The notes beneath the pieces are model-generated. The model was not told the origin of the DNA and did no database searches. It was given only the letters and a program-made list of their open reading frames with translations. Positions 8,123 through 16,593 of a stretch of 58,282 nt of DNA are shown here, piece by piece; the stretch's first letter is position 1, and the number at the start of each line of letters is the position of its first letter. This DNA is from Cytophagales bacterium (GTDB taxonomy: Bacteria; Bacteroidota; Bacteroidia; Cytophagales; ES-bin-26), in contig JACMKY010000100.1 of the NCBI GenBank assembly GCA_014379925.1, positions 1 to 58,282 of the forward strand, read 5' to 3'. Both the position numbers and the translations under genes were made by a program.

Positions 8123-10058
8123 ACGTGCCGCCTACTTTTCGCTGGTTCAACGTCAGTTTACCCGGAAAAGAGGGCAAGTGCCGGGGAATGCTGGTCGTTG
8201 CCGTGGTATCCGTCAGGGTGTGCAGAAAGGCAATCACCGCCTTCTTTTCGCCGGTAGTCAGGTTCAGCGGATCGGCCGGTAGCGTCTGGGTTGGCAAGTC
8301 GATTCCCATACCCGCTCCCCCGCCCCGGTTGTAGAAGTCCATTACCTCCTCCAGCGTCTGGTACACGCCGTTGTGCATGTAGGGTGCCGTCACGCCGACG
8401 TTGCGCACGGTGGGCGTTTTGAAGGCAAACCGGTGCAGGTCCTTGCGGTGGAGCGCGAACTTTCCTTCGTCGGGGTCCAGGGTGGGGTGCAGGGTGTCGG
8501 TGGTGGCGGGCACGCCGATGATTTCGGCTTCGGTATGCTCAAAAGCGGGGGGAACGGTGCCGTTGAAGAGGGGCGTAAAGTGACAGGTACCGCACTTGGC
8601 CTTTCCCAGAAACATATTGAAGCCATCCCGCTCGAGCGCGGTAAGCTTGGTTGAGTCGCCGCGCATGTACTGATCGAAACGGGCGTTGAGCCGGACCAGC
8701 GAGCGGACGTAACTGGCAATGGCTACCTTCGCGTTCCGTTCGGTAAGCGCCGGTTTCGCCCGGGGGAACGCCCGCCCGAAGAGCGCCGTGTACTGGCTGC
8801 TCTGGGCGAGGTCGCGGACCGATTTTTCCAGCGAACCGTGCATTTCAGTGGCGTTGCTCAACACATCCGTCGCCTGGTCTTCCAGGAAGGTGACGCGCAG
8901 GTCGTGGAACAACGAACGCTGCAAACCCGCGTTGAGCACGGTCGGGGCATTGCGCGCGACCGAACCCTTGAAGTCGAACGCCACGCTTTTGGCCTCTCCG
9001 TCGGCAAAGGCTTTCCGGGGATTGTGGCAGGAAGCGCAGGAACGCGACCCGTTTCCCGACAGCAACGGATCGAAGAAGAGCAGTTCTCCCAGGGCCACCC
9101 GTTCGGGGGTCAGGTGCGAATCGTGGTCGGGGGCGTAGTAATTGGGGTTGAAGGCGTCCGGGTCGAACAGGGTCCGGGCCTGGGCAGAGAGCGCCCGCAG
9201 TTCGGTAAACGCGGGAATGTCCAGCGCCCGCTGGGCATCGAGCAGCCCGCCGGAAAGGGAATTGGCGTAACCGCGGATGAACGTGGCCCGGTCGAAGCGG
9301 TCAAAGTTCCGGTTGGCGAGCACGTACTGCCGGCTGGTACGAAACGCGCGGTCCAGTTGAGCGACCAGTTGGGGGGACTTTTCCAGCAACCGCGGACGGT
9401 AGAGGCCGAAGGTTTCTTCCAGCGCACCCAGGGCGGCGGCGGCCTCCGGCAGGGAGTGGAAAGCCACCGGTGAATCAAAGCCGGAAATGCCCAGCGTAAT
9501 CACCCGGAACACTTCCAGGCGCATCGCATCGAAGACGTACCGATCGGTCAGCGGGTTGATTTCCGCCATGCGGTCCAGTCGGCGGACGTTGGAAAGCAGC
9601 ACGTTGATTTGTTGCTGCAGTTCAGGCTTGGCATCGGGCGGGTAGGGGGAGGCGCTGCCCGACGGAGTGCCGCCCGCGGCAAACAGGTATTCTTCCACCA
9701 CCTGAAAGCCTTCGGGCGGAACGATGGTTTGCAGCGGATCGTCGGCTTCCACTTCGTCGATGGGGGCCCCGTTGATGCTCTTGGCCGTCACCGGCGTGAG
9801 GTACTCCGCCAGGAACTCCACCTGCTTGTAGGCCAGCCGCGCCCGGCGAAAATTGCGTTGGATCAACGCGAGGGGCCGGTCCGCCTCGACCGCCGTTTTC
9901 AGGGCGACCACCGCCGAATCCAACTTTTGGATGGCTTGCCGGTAACGGATTTTCACCCGGGCGGCCTCCGGAACGGATTCCCGTTGGCGTTGGTAAAAAA
10001 AGGCCAGGACCACCAGACCCACGGCCAACAATCCGGCGTAGAGATACTTTCTTTTCAT
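8118..10058 (-). CDS. Imelysin-like / di-haem cytochrome c peroxidase fusion
   Basis: A 646-residue exported protein. An N-terminal hydrophobic anchor (YLYAGLLAVGLVVLAFFY) is followed by an alpha-helical, imelysin-like region (about 35-310) and a cytochrome c peroxidase/MauG-type domain (about 315-640). Two haem-binding CXXCH motifs are visible: SCASCHNPRKAFADG near residue 340 and KCGTCHFTPLFNG near 487. YMHNGVYQTLEEVMDFYNRGG near the C-terminus is characteristic of the family. Such proteins reduce peroxide or act in periplasmic electron transfer, and imelysin-type domains are linked to iron uptake. It lies downstream of a PhoX-like lipoprotein on the same strand, but a strong hairpin (10081-10116) separates them. 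Confidence 0.9.
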   Translation of the reverse strand: MKRKYLYAGLLAVGLVVLAFFYQRQRESVPEAARVKIRYRQAIQKLDSAVVALKTAVEADRPLALIQRNFRRARLAYKQVEFLAEYLTPVTAKSINGAPIDEVEADDPLQTIVPPEGFQVVEEYLFAAGGTPSGSASPYPPDAKPELQQQINVLLSNVRRLDRMAEINPLTDRYVFDAMRLEVFRVITLGISGFDSPVAFHSLPEAAAALGALEETFGLYRPRLLEKSPQLVAQLDRAFRTSRQYVLANRNFDRFDRATFIRGYANSLSGGLLDAQRALDIPAFTELRALSAQARTLFDPDAFNPNYYAPDHDSHLTPERVALGELLFFDPLLSGNGSRSCASCHNPRKAFADGEAKSVAFDFKGSVARNAPTVLNAGLQRSLFHDLRVTFLEDQATDVLSNATEMHGSLEKSVRDLAQSSQYTALFGRAFPRAKPALTERNAKVAIASYVRSLVRLNARFDQYMRGDSTKLTALERDGFNMFLGKAKCGTCHFTPLFNGTVPPAFEHTEAEIIGVPATTDTLHPTLDPDEGKFALHRKDLHRFAFKTPTVRNVGVTAPYMHNGVYQTLEEVMDFYNRGGGAGMGIDLPTQTLPADPLNLTTGEKKAVIAFLHTLTDTTATTSIPRHLPSFPGKLTLNQRKVGGTY

Positions 10059-10080
10059 TCGCTGGCGATTCGATTAGGTA

Positions 10081-10116
10081 AAAAACCTGCCGGATTGCTC
10101 AATCCGGCAGGTTTTT
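10081..10116. terminator. Perfect 16-bp hairpin, bidirectional terminator
   Basis: Arms 10081-10096 and 10101-10116 are perfectly complementary around a 4-base loop, GC-rich in the centre (CCTGCCGG) and flanked by A/T runs so that either strand ends in a T-tract. It sits 16 bases after the PhoX-like stop and 22 bases before the peroxidase start. Confidence 0.88.
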
Positions 10117-10131
10117 CATCGGCCGACAAAA

Positions 10132-11613
10132 TTACTTGGCGATGCCTTTCACCAGAATGATCTGGCTGGCCTGGTTTTCGGCCAAACGCTTGGAACCACC
10201 GTCTACCCCTTTGTAGCGGTCTCCCCGCCAGGAGTGGGGTTGGATGCAGATGGAGAAGGTGTTCGGAATGCCGATGAGGTCGGAGACGTCCACCATGGCC
10301 CCGTATTCCCAACTGCCAAACCGGGAGGTAGCAGCGGTGGCACTGCCGTACTTACCGGCATCCGGGGCCTGGCGGCGGTGATCCAACTCCAACACCACTT
10401 TCAGTTCCTTCGTGTTCAGGTTGTACTGGTACACGTACGAGTCGTGCGTTTCGTCCCCGTACACGTTGGAATCTTCCTGGATGTAGGCAAAGTTGTTGGT
10501 CACGCAAATGTTGTCGGGGTTCTGGAACGTACCCGCTTCGCTGCCCCGCTCGTCGCCGTCCAGCACCACCGATAAGCTGCCTTTGGTGGGATCGTTGTCG
10601 TCGAGAACCAGCTTGTACGTCCGGCCGTATTTGGTGCGGGAATAGTCCGCGTTGAAGCCCGTGTTGGCCTGACCGGTTACGTTGAAGTAGATTTCCCGGC
10701 CGTTGGCACCCCCGCCTTTGCGGTAGTCCAGGTCTTCGACGCGGCCAAACTTGAGGGCCTTCAGTTCGTCTATCTTGGGGGCCACGTTCAGGCCGGTTTC
10801 GGCCTGGTCGATTTCCACGAATTCCACCGGGTAGCTTTCTCCGAGTTTGGTGTCCCTTTCCCGCTGGTTGTCGTCGGTGCGCTTGAGCACGTACAACTTG
10901 CCGTTGTTGAGGTCGCCGGTGGTGCTTACGTACAGGGCTACCTGTCCGCCATCCACTTCAGAATCGTCGTCCCCGATGACGATCACCGTTTTTCCGGCGT
11001 ACGCCTCCTGGGGCAACGGAAGCGCATTCTCCGCACTCCACATCCCCAGGGCGGGCTTGGCCCGGTCAATGCCGGCCGAAGCGGGCGAAGCAAACGGCTC
11101 CAGGGCGTGCGTCATGGATTCCTTGCCGCTTTCTCCGCAGGTGAGGTAGAGCGGTCCGAACCCGTGTTCTTTGGGGGTGGCCAGGGTAGCCGAACAAAGC
11201 CGCCACACGCCCCCGTCGGAGTTCAGAATGTATTCGCCCTTGACGGGCTTGAACGTCTCGTCGAAGGTGATCCGGGATACGGCGAAGTTGTCTTCGTGGT
11301 TGACCAAGAGGGTAAACCCTTTGCCATCCTGGGATTTCAGGTAACCGGCCCCGTCAACCGAGCCCCCGAAAACGTAGGCGGGGGATTGGGGAAGCACGTC
11401 GTCGCTGCCAATCAGGGAGAATACTTCCAGGTTTTCAAAACCGGGCAGGGTTTTTACCAACGCCGGGGTGACGGAGTGGTTCTTCAATTGAACCTTGGCT
11501 GGCTCGTCGGGCTTGGTAGGAAGAAAATCCTCCAGGTAGGTGCAACTGGTCGCGGACAGCGTACCGGCCAACAAGGCCAACGCCATTCCTCTTTTGGACG
11601 TAGGTGTGAGCAT
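10132..11613 (-). CDS. PhoX-like (DUF839) beta-propeller lipoprotein
   Basis: A 493-residue lipoprotein: the signal peptide (GMALALLAGTLSATSC) ends in a lipobox Cys, followed by a linker and a long beta-rich domain. Motifs such as LLVNHEDN, GGVWRLCSATLATP, YLTCGESGKE and FQNPDNICVTNNFAYIQEDSN match the PhoX/DUF839 group, whose best-known members are calcium/iron-dependent alkaline phosphatases; phosphatase activity here is an inference. ATG at 11613 is chosen because it begins a lipoprotein signal peptide and because the promoter-like site at 11688-11716 overlaps the more upstream in-frame start at 11688. The gene appears to be monocistronic, with a strong hairpin directly after its stop. Confidence 0.85.
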   Translation of the reverse strand: MLTPTSKRGMALALLAGTLSATSCTYLEDFLPTKPDEPAKVQLKNHSVTPALVKTLPGFENLEVFSLIGSDDVLPQSPAYVFGGSVDGAGYLKSQDGKGFTLLVNHEDNFAVSRITFDETFKPVKGEYILNSDGGVWRLCSATLATPKEHGFGPLYLTCGESGKESMTHALEPFASPASAGIDRAKPALGMWSAENALPLPQEAYAGKTVIVIGDDDSEVDGGQVALYVSTTGDLNNGKLYVLKRTDDNQRERDTKLGESYPVEFVEIDQAETGLNVAPKIDELKALKFGRVEDLDYRKGGGANGREIYFNVTGQANTGFNADYSRTKYGRTYKLVLDDNDPTKGSLSVVLDGDERGSEAGTFQNPDNICVTNNFAYIQEDSNVYGDETHDSYVYQYNLNTKELKVVLELDHRRQAPDAGKYGSATAATSRFGSWEYGAMVDVSDLIGIPNTFSICIQPHSWRGDRYKGVDGGSKRLAENQASQIILVKGIAK

Positions 11614-11981
11614 AAGAAGGGTAAATTTGGTTTTTAGGTTAACTACTCGGAGTTGATTCGCAAAATGGATGTGGAACTGAACAGTCACAAAACTACGGGA
11701 CGTATGTTAACCCAAACGAAAGCTAATTTTAACAATCCGACAACTGCCTAATTGATAATGGTTATAAATTCGGTACGTAATGCTTTGTTTGACAAACCAA
11801 TAAACTACCCATCAATGGAAATCAGCATTCAACTGTGTTAATAGTTCTTAACAAAAGGATAACATTGGTTTAACCGGCCGGGGAAGAGACGGGCAAGCGG
11901 GCTTCGGAGAAACCGGTTTAACCGGGCGTACTTTTTGACGATCAAAAAGTTGGGGTCGCTCCGTGGTTGGCTTTGCGCCGG
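11614..11981. other. Intergenic gap between PhoX-like gene and small membrane protein
   Basis: A 368-base AT-rich gap. It contains the promoter-like site 11688-11716 reading toward the PhoX-like gene. Between about 11720 and 11880 I see AT-rich sequence without repeats, RNA-gene features or a convincing reading frame. Confidence 0.6.
11688..11716 (-). promoter_or_regulatory. Putative Bacteroidota-type promoter for the PhoX-like gene
   Basis: Minus strand: TTTG (11716-11713), 17-base spacer, TAGTTTTG (11695-11688), a full match to TTTG-N17-21-TAnnTTTG. Predicted start near 11681, 5' leader about 68 bases. It supports translation from 11613. Confidence 0.65.
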
Positions 11982-12374
11982 TCAGGGGTTGGTTTTGGGC
12001 GGGGCCTGGAGTTTTTCGAAGGCTTGGCGGCGGAGCGTTTCGGGAACCTTGGCCTCAATCACCTTCCGGTAAAACCGCTCCAGGAGCCGGTCCGGAAATG
12101 CGTCGGGGAGAGTCGTCGGACGGTGGTCGGGGTGGGGTTGCCAGTGCCGGTTATCCATCGCCTGCTTGGTCAGTTCCCAACGAATGTCTTCCTCGCCCGG
12201 GAGTTGCTCGCTGTCCATAACTTTGAGCAGCAGGGCATCGGTGGCGGCGGCAAGCACCTTGTCGTAATACGCCGTCAGGTCCCGCTGCCGCCGTTGTTCC
12301 CGGTGGCCCAGGTATCCCTGGTGAGCGAGGACCGCCAGTGCCAATACTCCGATGATGAATTCAACGATGTGCAT
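11982..12374 (-). CDS. Small single-span membrane protein, unknown function
   Basis: A 130-residue protein from ATG 12374. An N-terminal membrane span (MHIVEFIIGVLALAVLAHQG) is followed by a charged, probably cytoplasmic tail of about 105 residues with helical character (HREQRRQRDLTAYYDKVLAAATDAL). No family recognised. An in-frame start 19 codons upstream (12431) would abut the dnaK terminator and adds polar residues ahead of the span, so the shorter form is preferred. The gene lies just beyond the dnaK terminator hairpin on the same strand. An overlapping antisense frame of equal length exists; the membrane span and charge pattern favour the minus strand. Confidence 0.6.
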   Translation of the reverse strand: MHIVEFIIGVLALAVLAHQGYLGHREQRRQRDLTAYYDKVLAAATDALLLKVMDSEQLPGEEDIRWELTKQAMDNRHWQPHPDHRPTTLPDAFPDRLLERFYRKVIEAKVPETLRRQAFEKLQAPPKTNP

Positions 12375-12432
12375 GGCGTTCCGCTCAGGAATGGTGGCTT
12401 GCTTATCCGACCGTAAAGATATCTTCTCCAAA

Positions 12433-12463
12433 ACAAAAAGCCCGGCAACGCCGGGCTTTTTGT
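12433..12463 (-). terminator. dnaK rho-independent terminator
   Basis: A perfect 14-bp stem (12433-12446 with 12450-12463) with a 3-base loop, core AGCCCGGC/GCCGGGCT, followed on the minus strand by a T-run. It begins 22 bases after the dnaK stop codon. The symmetric A/T flanks would let it work on either strand. Confidence 0.88.
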
Positions 12464-12484
12464 CTTCAGGAACAAACGGGAGGG

Positions 12485-14404
12485 TTACTTGGATTTGCCT
12501 TCCACTTCCTCGTAATCCACGTCGGTCACGTTGTCACCACCGGCGGCCGGACCCTCCGGCTGCGGTTGATTCGGCGCGCCGTTGGTGGCGCCGTCCCCGC
12601 TGGTACTGTACATTTCCTGCGAGGCGTTCTGCCAGGCGGTATTGAGGGCTTCCAGCGCCGAATCCACGCCGGCTACGTCCTTGGCGGCGTGCGTTTTGCG
12701 AAGCTCGGCCAGGGCGTTCTCGATGGCGGTCTTGTTGCCGGCGGAGAGTTTTTCACCGTACTCCTTCAACTGCTTTTCCGTCTGGAAAATCATCGAGTCG
12801 GCGGCGTTGAGTTTTTCCACTTTCTCCTTTTCGGTGCGGTCGGTGGCCTCGTTGGCTTTGGCCTCGGTGCGCATCCGCTCGATTTCGGCGTCGGTCAGGC
12901 CGCTGGACGCCTCGATGCGGATCTTCTGCTCCTTGCCGGTTCCCTTGTCGCGGGCCGATACGTTGAGGATACCGTTGGCGTCAATGTCGAAGGTTACTTC
13001 CACCTGCGGTACGCCGCGCGGGGCCGGTGGAATGCCGTCGAGGTGGAACCGGCCGATGGTGCGGTTGTCCTTGGCCATGGGGCGTTCGCCCTGCAACACG
13101 TGGATTTCCACGGAAGGCTGGTTGTCGGACGCCGTGGAGAACACCTCCGATTTCTTGGTGGGGATGGTGGTGTTGGCTTCGATGAGTTTGGTGAACACGC
13201 TCCCCATCGTTTCGATGCCCAGCGAAAGCGGCGTCACGTCGAGCAGCAGCACGTCTTTCACCTCACCCGTCAGCACCCCACCCTGAATGGCGGCTCCGAT
13301 GGCTACCACCTCGTCGGGGTTTACCCCCTTGGAAGGCTTTTTGCCGAAGAACTTCTCCACCTCATCCTGGATGCGGGGAATGCGGGTGGAACCACCCACC
13401 AGGATCACCTCGTCGATGTCGGCGTTCGACATCCCGGCGTTCTTCATCGCGCGGCGGCAGGGGTCCAGCGTCCGGCGGATCAGGTCGTCGCACAGTTGCT
13501 CGAACCTGGCGCGGGTCAGCTTTCGCACCAGGTGCTTGGGAATGCCGTTGACCGGCATGATGTAAGGCAGGTTGATTTCCGTTTCCGAGGAACTGGACAA
13601 TTCTATTTTCGCTTTTTCGGCCGACTCCTTGAGGCGTTGCAGCGCCATCGGGTCCTTGCGGAGGTCAATGTTTTCGTCGCTGATGAATTCCTGGGCCAGC
13701 CAGTCAATGATCTTCTGGTCGAAGTCGTCGCCGCCCAGGTGCGTGTCGCCGTCGGTGGATTTCACTTCGAACACGCCGTCGCCCAGTTCGAGGATGGAAA
13801 CGTCAAAAGTACCGCCGCCCAAGTCGAAGACGGCGATCTTCATGTCCCGGTTTTTCTTGTCCACGCCGTAGGCCAGGGCCGCGGCCGTCGGCTCGTTGAT
13901 GATCCGCTTCACGTCCAGACCGGCGATCTGACCGGCTTCCTTGGTGGCCTGCCGTTGGGCGTCGTTGAAGTAAGCCGGCACGGTGATGACCGCTTCGGTC
14001 ACGGTGGTACCCAGGTAATCCTCGGCGGTGGACTTCATCTTCTGCAGCACCATCGCCGAGATTTCCTGCGGGGTGTAGTAGCGGTCGCCGATCTTGACGC
14101 GCGGGGTATCGTTGTTGCCTTTTTCGACCGTGTAGGCGACGTTTTTCAGTTCTTCGGTCACTTCGGAATGCTTCCGACCCATGAACCGCTTGATGGATTG
14201 AATGGTATTCCGGGGATTGGTGACGGCTTGACGCTTGGCCGGATCGCCCACTTTTCGTTCGCCATTGCCACCCTCCAAGAACGCCACGATGGAAGGGGTG
14301 GTCCTTTTTCCCTCGCTGTTGGGAATCACCACCGCTTCGTTGCCTTCCATAACGGCCACGCAGGAGTTGGTGGTTCCCAAGTCAATTCCGATTATTTTTC
14401 CCAT
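12485..14404 (-). CDS. dnaK: Hsp70 chaperone DnaK
   Basis: A 639-residue DnaK of normal length. The ATPase domain (1 to about 385) shows the phosphate-1 motif IGIDLGTTNSCVAV, the phosphate-2 motif VFDLGGGTFDVSIL and the adenosine motif VGGSTRIPRI. The linker DVLLLDVTPLSLGIET precedes the substrate-binding domain, then the helical lid with the disordered tail ending EEVEGKSK. It binds exposed hydrophobic stretches of unfolded proteins in an ATP cycle run by J-proteins and GrpE. Neither dnaJ nor grpE is adjacent; the only J-domain gene in the window is a membrane J-protein at 52704. The gene stands alone between a strong terminator and a 660-base upstream gap. Confidence 0.99.
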   Translation of the reverse strand: MGKIIGIDLGTTNSCVAVMEGNEAVVIPNSEGKRTTPSIVAFLEGGNGERKVGDPAKRQAVTNPRNTIQSIKRFMGRKHSEVTEELKNVAYTVEKGNNDTPRVKIGDRYYTPQEISAMVLQKMKSTAEDYLGTTVTEAVITVPAYFNDAQRQATKEAGQIAGLDVKRIINEPTAAALAYGVDKKNRDMKIAVFDLGGGTFDVSILELGDGVFEVKSTDGDTHLGGDDFDQKIIDWLAQEFISDENIDLRKDPMALQRLKESAEKAKIELSSSSETEINLPYIMPVNGIPKHLVRKLTRARFEQLCDDLIRRTLDPCRRAMKNAGMSNADIDEVILVGGSTRIPRIQDEVEKFFGKKPSKGVNPDEVVAIGAAIQGGVLTGEVKDVLLLDVTPLSLGIETMGSVFTKLIEANTTIPTKKSEVFSTASDNQPSVEIHVLQGERPMAKDNRTIGRFHLDGIPPAPRGVPQVEVTFDIDANGILNVSARDKGTGKEQKIRIEASSGLTDAEIERMRTEAKANEATDRTEKEKVEKLNAADSMIFQTEKQLKEYGEKLSAGNKTAIENALAELRKTHAAKDVAGVDSALEALNTAWQNASQEMYSTSGDGATNGAPNQPQPEGPAAGGDNVTDVDYEEVEGKSK

Positions 14405-15065
14405 GATTCGGTTAAGTTAATAATACTGAATGGATGTACTCAAGTGAACTGGAATCCGCGCTGAATGCGCACCCGCGGCGAGGGTTTCCATTGGCGGCGT
14501 TTCTTCCGCCCCCGGACTCGTCCGCCTTCGGGTCTGGATTCAACAAGGCGTGTGCCAAGCAACCCCGCCGTTTTCGTTAAGTGACATATTGTCAGGCAAC
14601 GTTCCGGTCGTTGCACCCGGCCCGGGTAAAAAGCGCATTGGTGCGTAGTACGGCGACCTTGTCGAAAGGATTCAAAAAAATACATTTACGGGAAAAGAAC
14701 CTAAACGCCGCCGGAGCCGCCGGTTTTCGCCGTCCGGAATCCGCGTCCGGGGGTGGATTGCGCGGGGAAGCCTCCGGATTGAATCCGAACGGATTACGGG
14801 CCGGGTTCCGTCGGTCCGCCGTCGGGAGGTGGGGATTGCCTGACCAGAAAAAGCCCGGGCGGGTGGAAAGGGAAGACCAAAGTTGCCATTCGATTCCCAA
14901 TCATTACATTTCCTTTGCTGGTTGCCGCCCGCCGGAAGTAGGAAATTGAGGGAGCGTCCGTAAATTTCGAGTCTAATGGTCCGCCGGTCTACCCGCGGGG
15001 CGCATCCGAAATATCTTTCTTCCGGATTTCTACCGCGTAACCGGGCTTCTTAACTGAGAAAATTT
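14405..15065. other. 660-base divergent gap upstream of dnaK and cheR
   Basis: No convincing gene. Short open frames on both strands have proline/arginine-rich compositions typical of GC-rich noncoding sequence. A small palindrome TGACATATTGTCA (14582-14594) lies about 180 bases upstream of dnaK. I did not find a CIRCE element or a clean TAnnTTTG promoter. Regulatory sequences for both divergent genes must lie here. Confidence 0.6.
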
Positions 15066-15899
15066 ATGGTAATGCAGCAGGAAATAGAGATAGTTGACCT
15101 GAGGAGATTGACCGAAGTAATAAAAAATAAGTACAATTATGACTTTTCCAACTACGCTATGTCCTCCTTTAAGCGGAGGGTCCAGAGAATCATCGAACTT
15201 TACAAGTTCGCTTCCGTCGATGCCCTGATCCGGAAGTTGTCGGAGGAGCCCCCGTTTTTCCGGGAATTTCTCTCTGAGGTAACCGTCAACGTAACGGAAA
15301 TGTTTCGGGACCCGTCCTTCTGGCGGGAAATCCGCGACCACATCCTGCCCAACATCCTGCTCAACCACTCCTCCGTCAGCATCTGGCACGCGGGCTGTTC
15401 GTCGGGGGAGGAAGTCTTTTCGATGGCGATCCTGCTGAAGGAAATGGGCATCCTGGACAAGGCCAAGATCGTGGCCACCGACATTGACGTGGACGTGCTC
15501 CAGAAGGCGCGCTCCGGGACGTATCCCCTCAAGAACATGGACATCAACCAGAAGAATTACGTGCGCTTTCAGGGGAACCAGAGCCTGGACCGCTATTACC
15601 GCGAAGAGAACGGCAAAGCCATCCTGGACAAATCACTGGTGGAGGGCATTTCGTTCCGGGAACACAACCTGGTTTCGAGCGCCGTATTTTCCAAGTTCGA
15701 CCTGATTCTATGCCGCAACGTGATGATCTACTTCAACCAGAACCTGCAGAACACGGTGCTGAAGATGTTTCACGAAAGTCTTTTCAAGTACGGATACCTG
15801 ATTGTGGGTTCCAAGGAGTCGCTCATCTGGTGCGAAATCGCCAACAAGTTTATCGTCGTCAACAATGAAGAGAAAATCTACAAGAAAATCAAGGATTGA
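15066..15899 (+). CDS. cheR: CheR-type protein-glutamate methyltransferase
   Basis: A 277-residue cytosolic protein with a CheR N-terminal helical domain (about 5-80) and the SAM-binding fold (about 85-275). Visible motifs: TVNVTEMFRDPSFWREI, the SAM loop WHAGCSSGEEVFSMAIL (usual form ACSTGEEPYS), ATDIDVDVLQKAR, and CRNVMIYFN, the CheR version of motif IV. CheR methylates receptor glutamates using S-adenosylmethionine. It opens a plus-strand signalling block: a CheB methylesterase follows, but no receptor, CheA or CheW is present, so the substrate may be something other than a classical chemoreceptor. ATG at 15066; an ATG two codons later is equally possible. Confidence 0.93.
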   Translation: MVMQQEIEIVDLRRLTEVIKNKYNYDFSNYAMSSFKRRVQRIIELYKFASVDALIRKLSEEPPFFREFLSEVTVNVTEMFRDPSFWREIRDHILPNILLNHSSVSIWHAGCSSGEEVFSMAILLKEMGILDKAKIVATDIDVDVLQKARSGTYPLKNMDINQKNYVRFQGNQSLDRYYREENGKAILDKSLVEGISFREHNLVSSAVFSKFDLILCRNVMIYFNQNLQNTVLKMFHESLFKYGYLIVGSKESLIWCEIANKFIVVNNEEKIYKKIKD

Positions 15900-15994
15900 A
15901 AATAGCGGTTGGTTGATGGTTGCGCTCGTTGGTTTTACCACGCAAACGATTGTCCGGCTGACGGAATGACCAACGACCAACCACGAACAACGGA
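15900..15994. repeat. Inverted short-word repeat between cheR and cheB
   Basis: The left part (GGTTGGTTGATGGTTGCG, CTCGTTGGT) is answered on the right by ACCAACGACCAACCACGAAC in inverted orientation, so the gap can fold into an imperfect stem. The word GTTGGTT/AACCAAC is specific to this gap and 55631-55667. Confidence 0.65.
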
Positions 15995-15996
15995 GA

Positions 15997-16593
15997 ATGG
16001 GGCGGTTTAACGTGAGCAACCAGTACAAAGCCATCGTAATCGGGGGTTCGGCCGGCAGTTTCCAGGGTATCAGCCGGATCCTGTCGGCGTTGCCCACCGA
16101 TTTCGAACTGCCGATCATTTTGTGCCTGCACCGGCTCAAACACGTTCGGAACGGTTTCGTGGAAGCGTTGAACATCAAGAGCGCCGTGTTGCTGGAGGAG
16201 CCGGAGGACAAGGAAAACATCAAGAAGGGAAAAATATACCTGGCTCCTTCCAATTACCACTTGTGCGTGGAACTGGGCAACACCTTCGCGCTTTCGACCG
16301 AGGAAATGGTCAACAACTCCCGTCCGTCCATCGACATCACGCTGGAAACCGCCGCCTATACTTACCGCAACCGCCTGATCGGAATCCTGCTGTCGGGCGC
16401 CAACAAAGACGGAGCCTGGGGAATGAAGAAAATCAAGGACCGCGGTGGACTGACCATTGTGCAGGAACCGTCGGAATGCATGATCGATACCATGCCCGCC
16501 GCCGCCCTGAGCCTGACGCCGGTGGACTACGTGCTGACCATCGGCGACATCATCGAATTTTTGAAAGAACTCGACCGGAAGTATAAACAATGA
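15997..16593 (+). CDS. cheB: CheB-type methylesterase domain protein without receiver
   Basis: A 198-residue stand-alone CheB catalytic domain. The expected triad is visible: Ser18 in IGGSAGS, His45 in ILCLHRLKH and Asp138 in LLSGANKDGA. It hydrolyses glutamyl methyl esters (or deamidates glutamines) on receptor-type proteins. The usual N-terminal receiver domain that regulates CheB is absent, so control must come from elsewhere. It follows cheR across a 97-base repeat-filled gap, and its stop codon overlaps the next start as ATGA, indicating translational coupling to the GAF membrane protein. Residues 1-10 are non-conserved; an internal start is possible. Confidence 0.92.
   Translation: MGRFNVSNQYKAIVIGGSAGSFQGISRILSALPTDFELPIILCLHRLKHVRNGFVEALNIKSAVLLEEPEDKENIKKGKIYLAPSNYHLCVELGNTFALSTEEMVNNSRPSIDITLETAAYTYRNRLIGILLSGANKDGAWGMKKIKDRGGLTIVQEPSECMIDTMPAAALSLTPVDYVLTIGDIIEFLKELDRKYKQ

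Noticed and set aside
12566..14464. 632-codon plus-strand frame opposite dnaK
   Set aside because: Fully antisense to a textbook DnaK; its Val/His/Gly-rich composition has no recognisable motif.
14582..14594. CIRCE/HrcA operator upstream of dnaK
   Set aside because: The palindrome TGACATATTGTCA does not match the CIRCE consensus arms or spacing.
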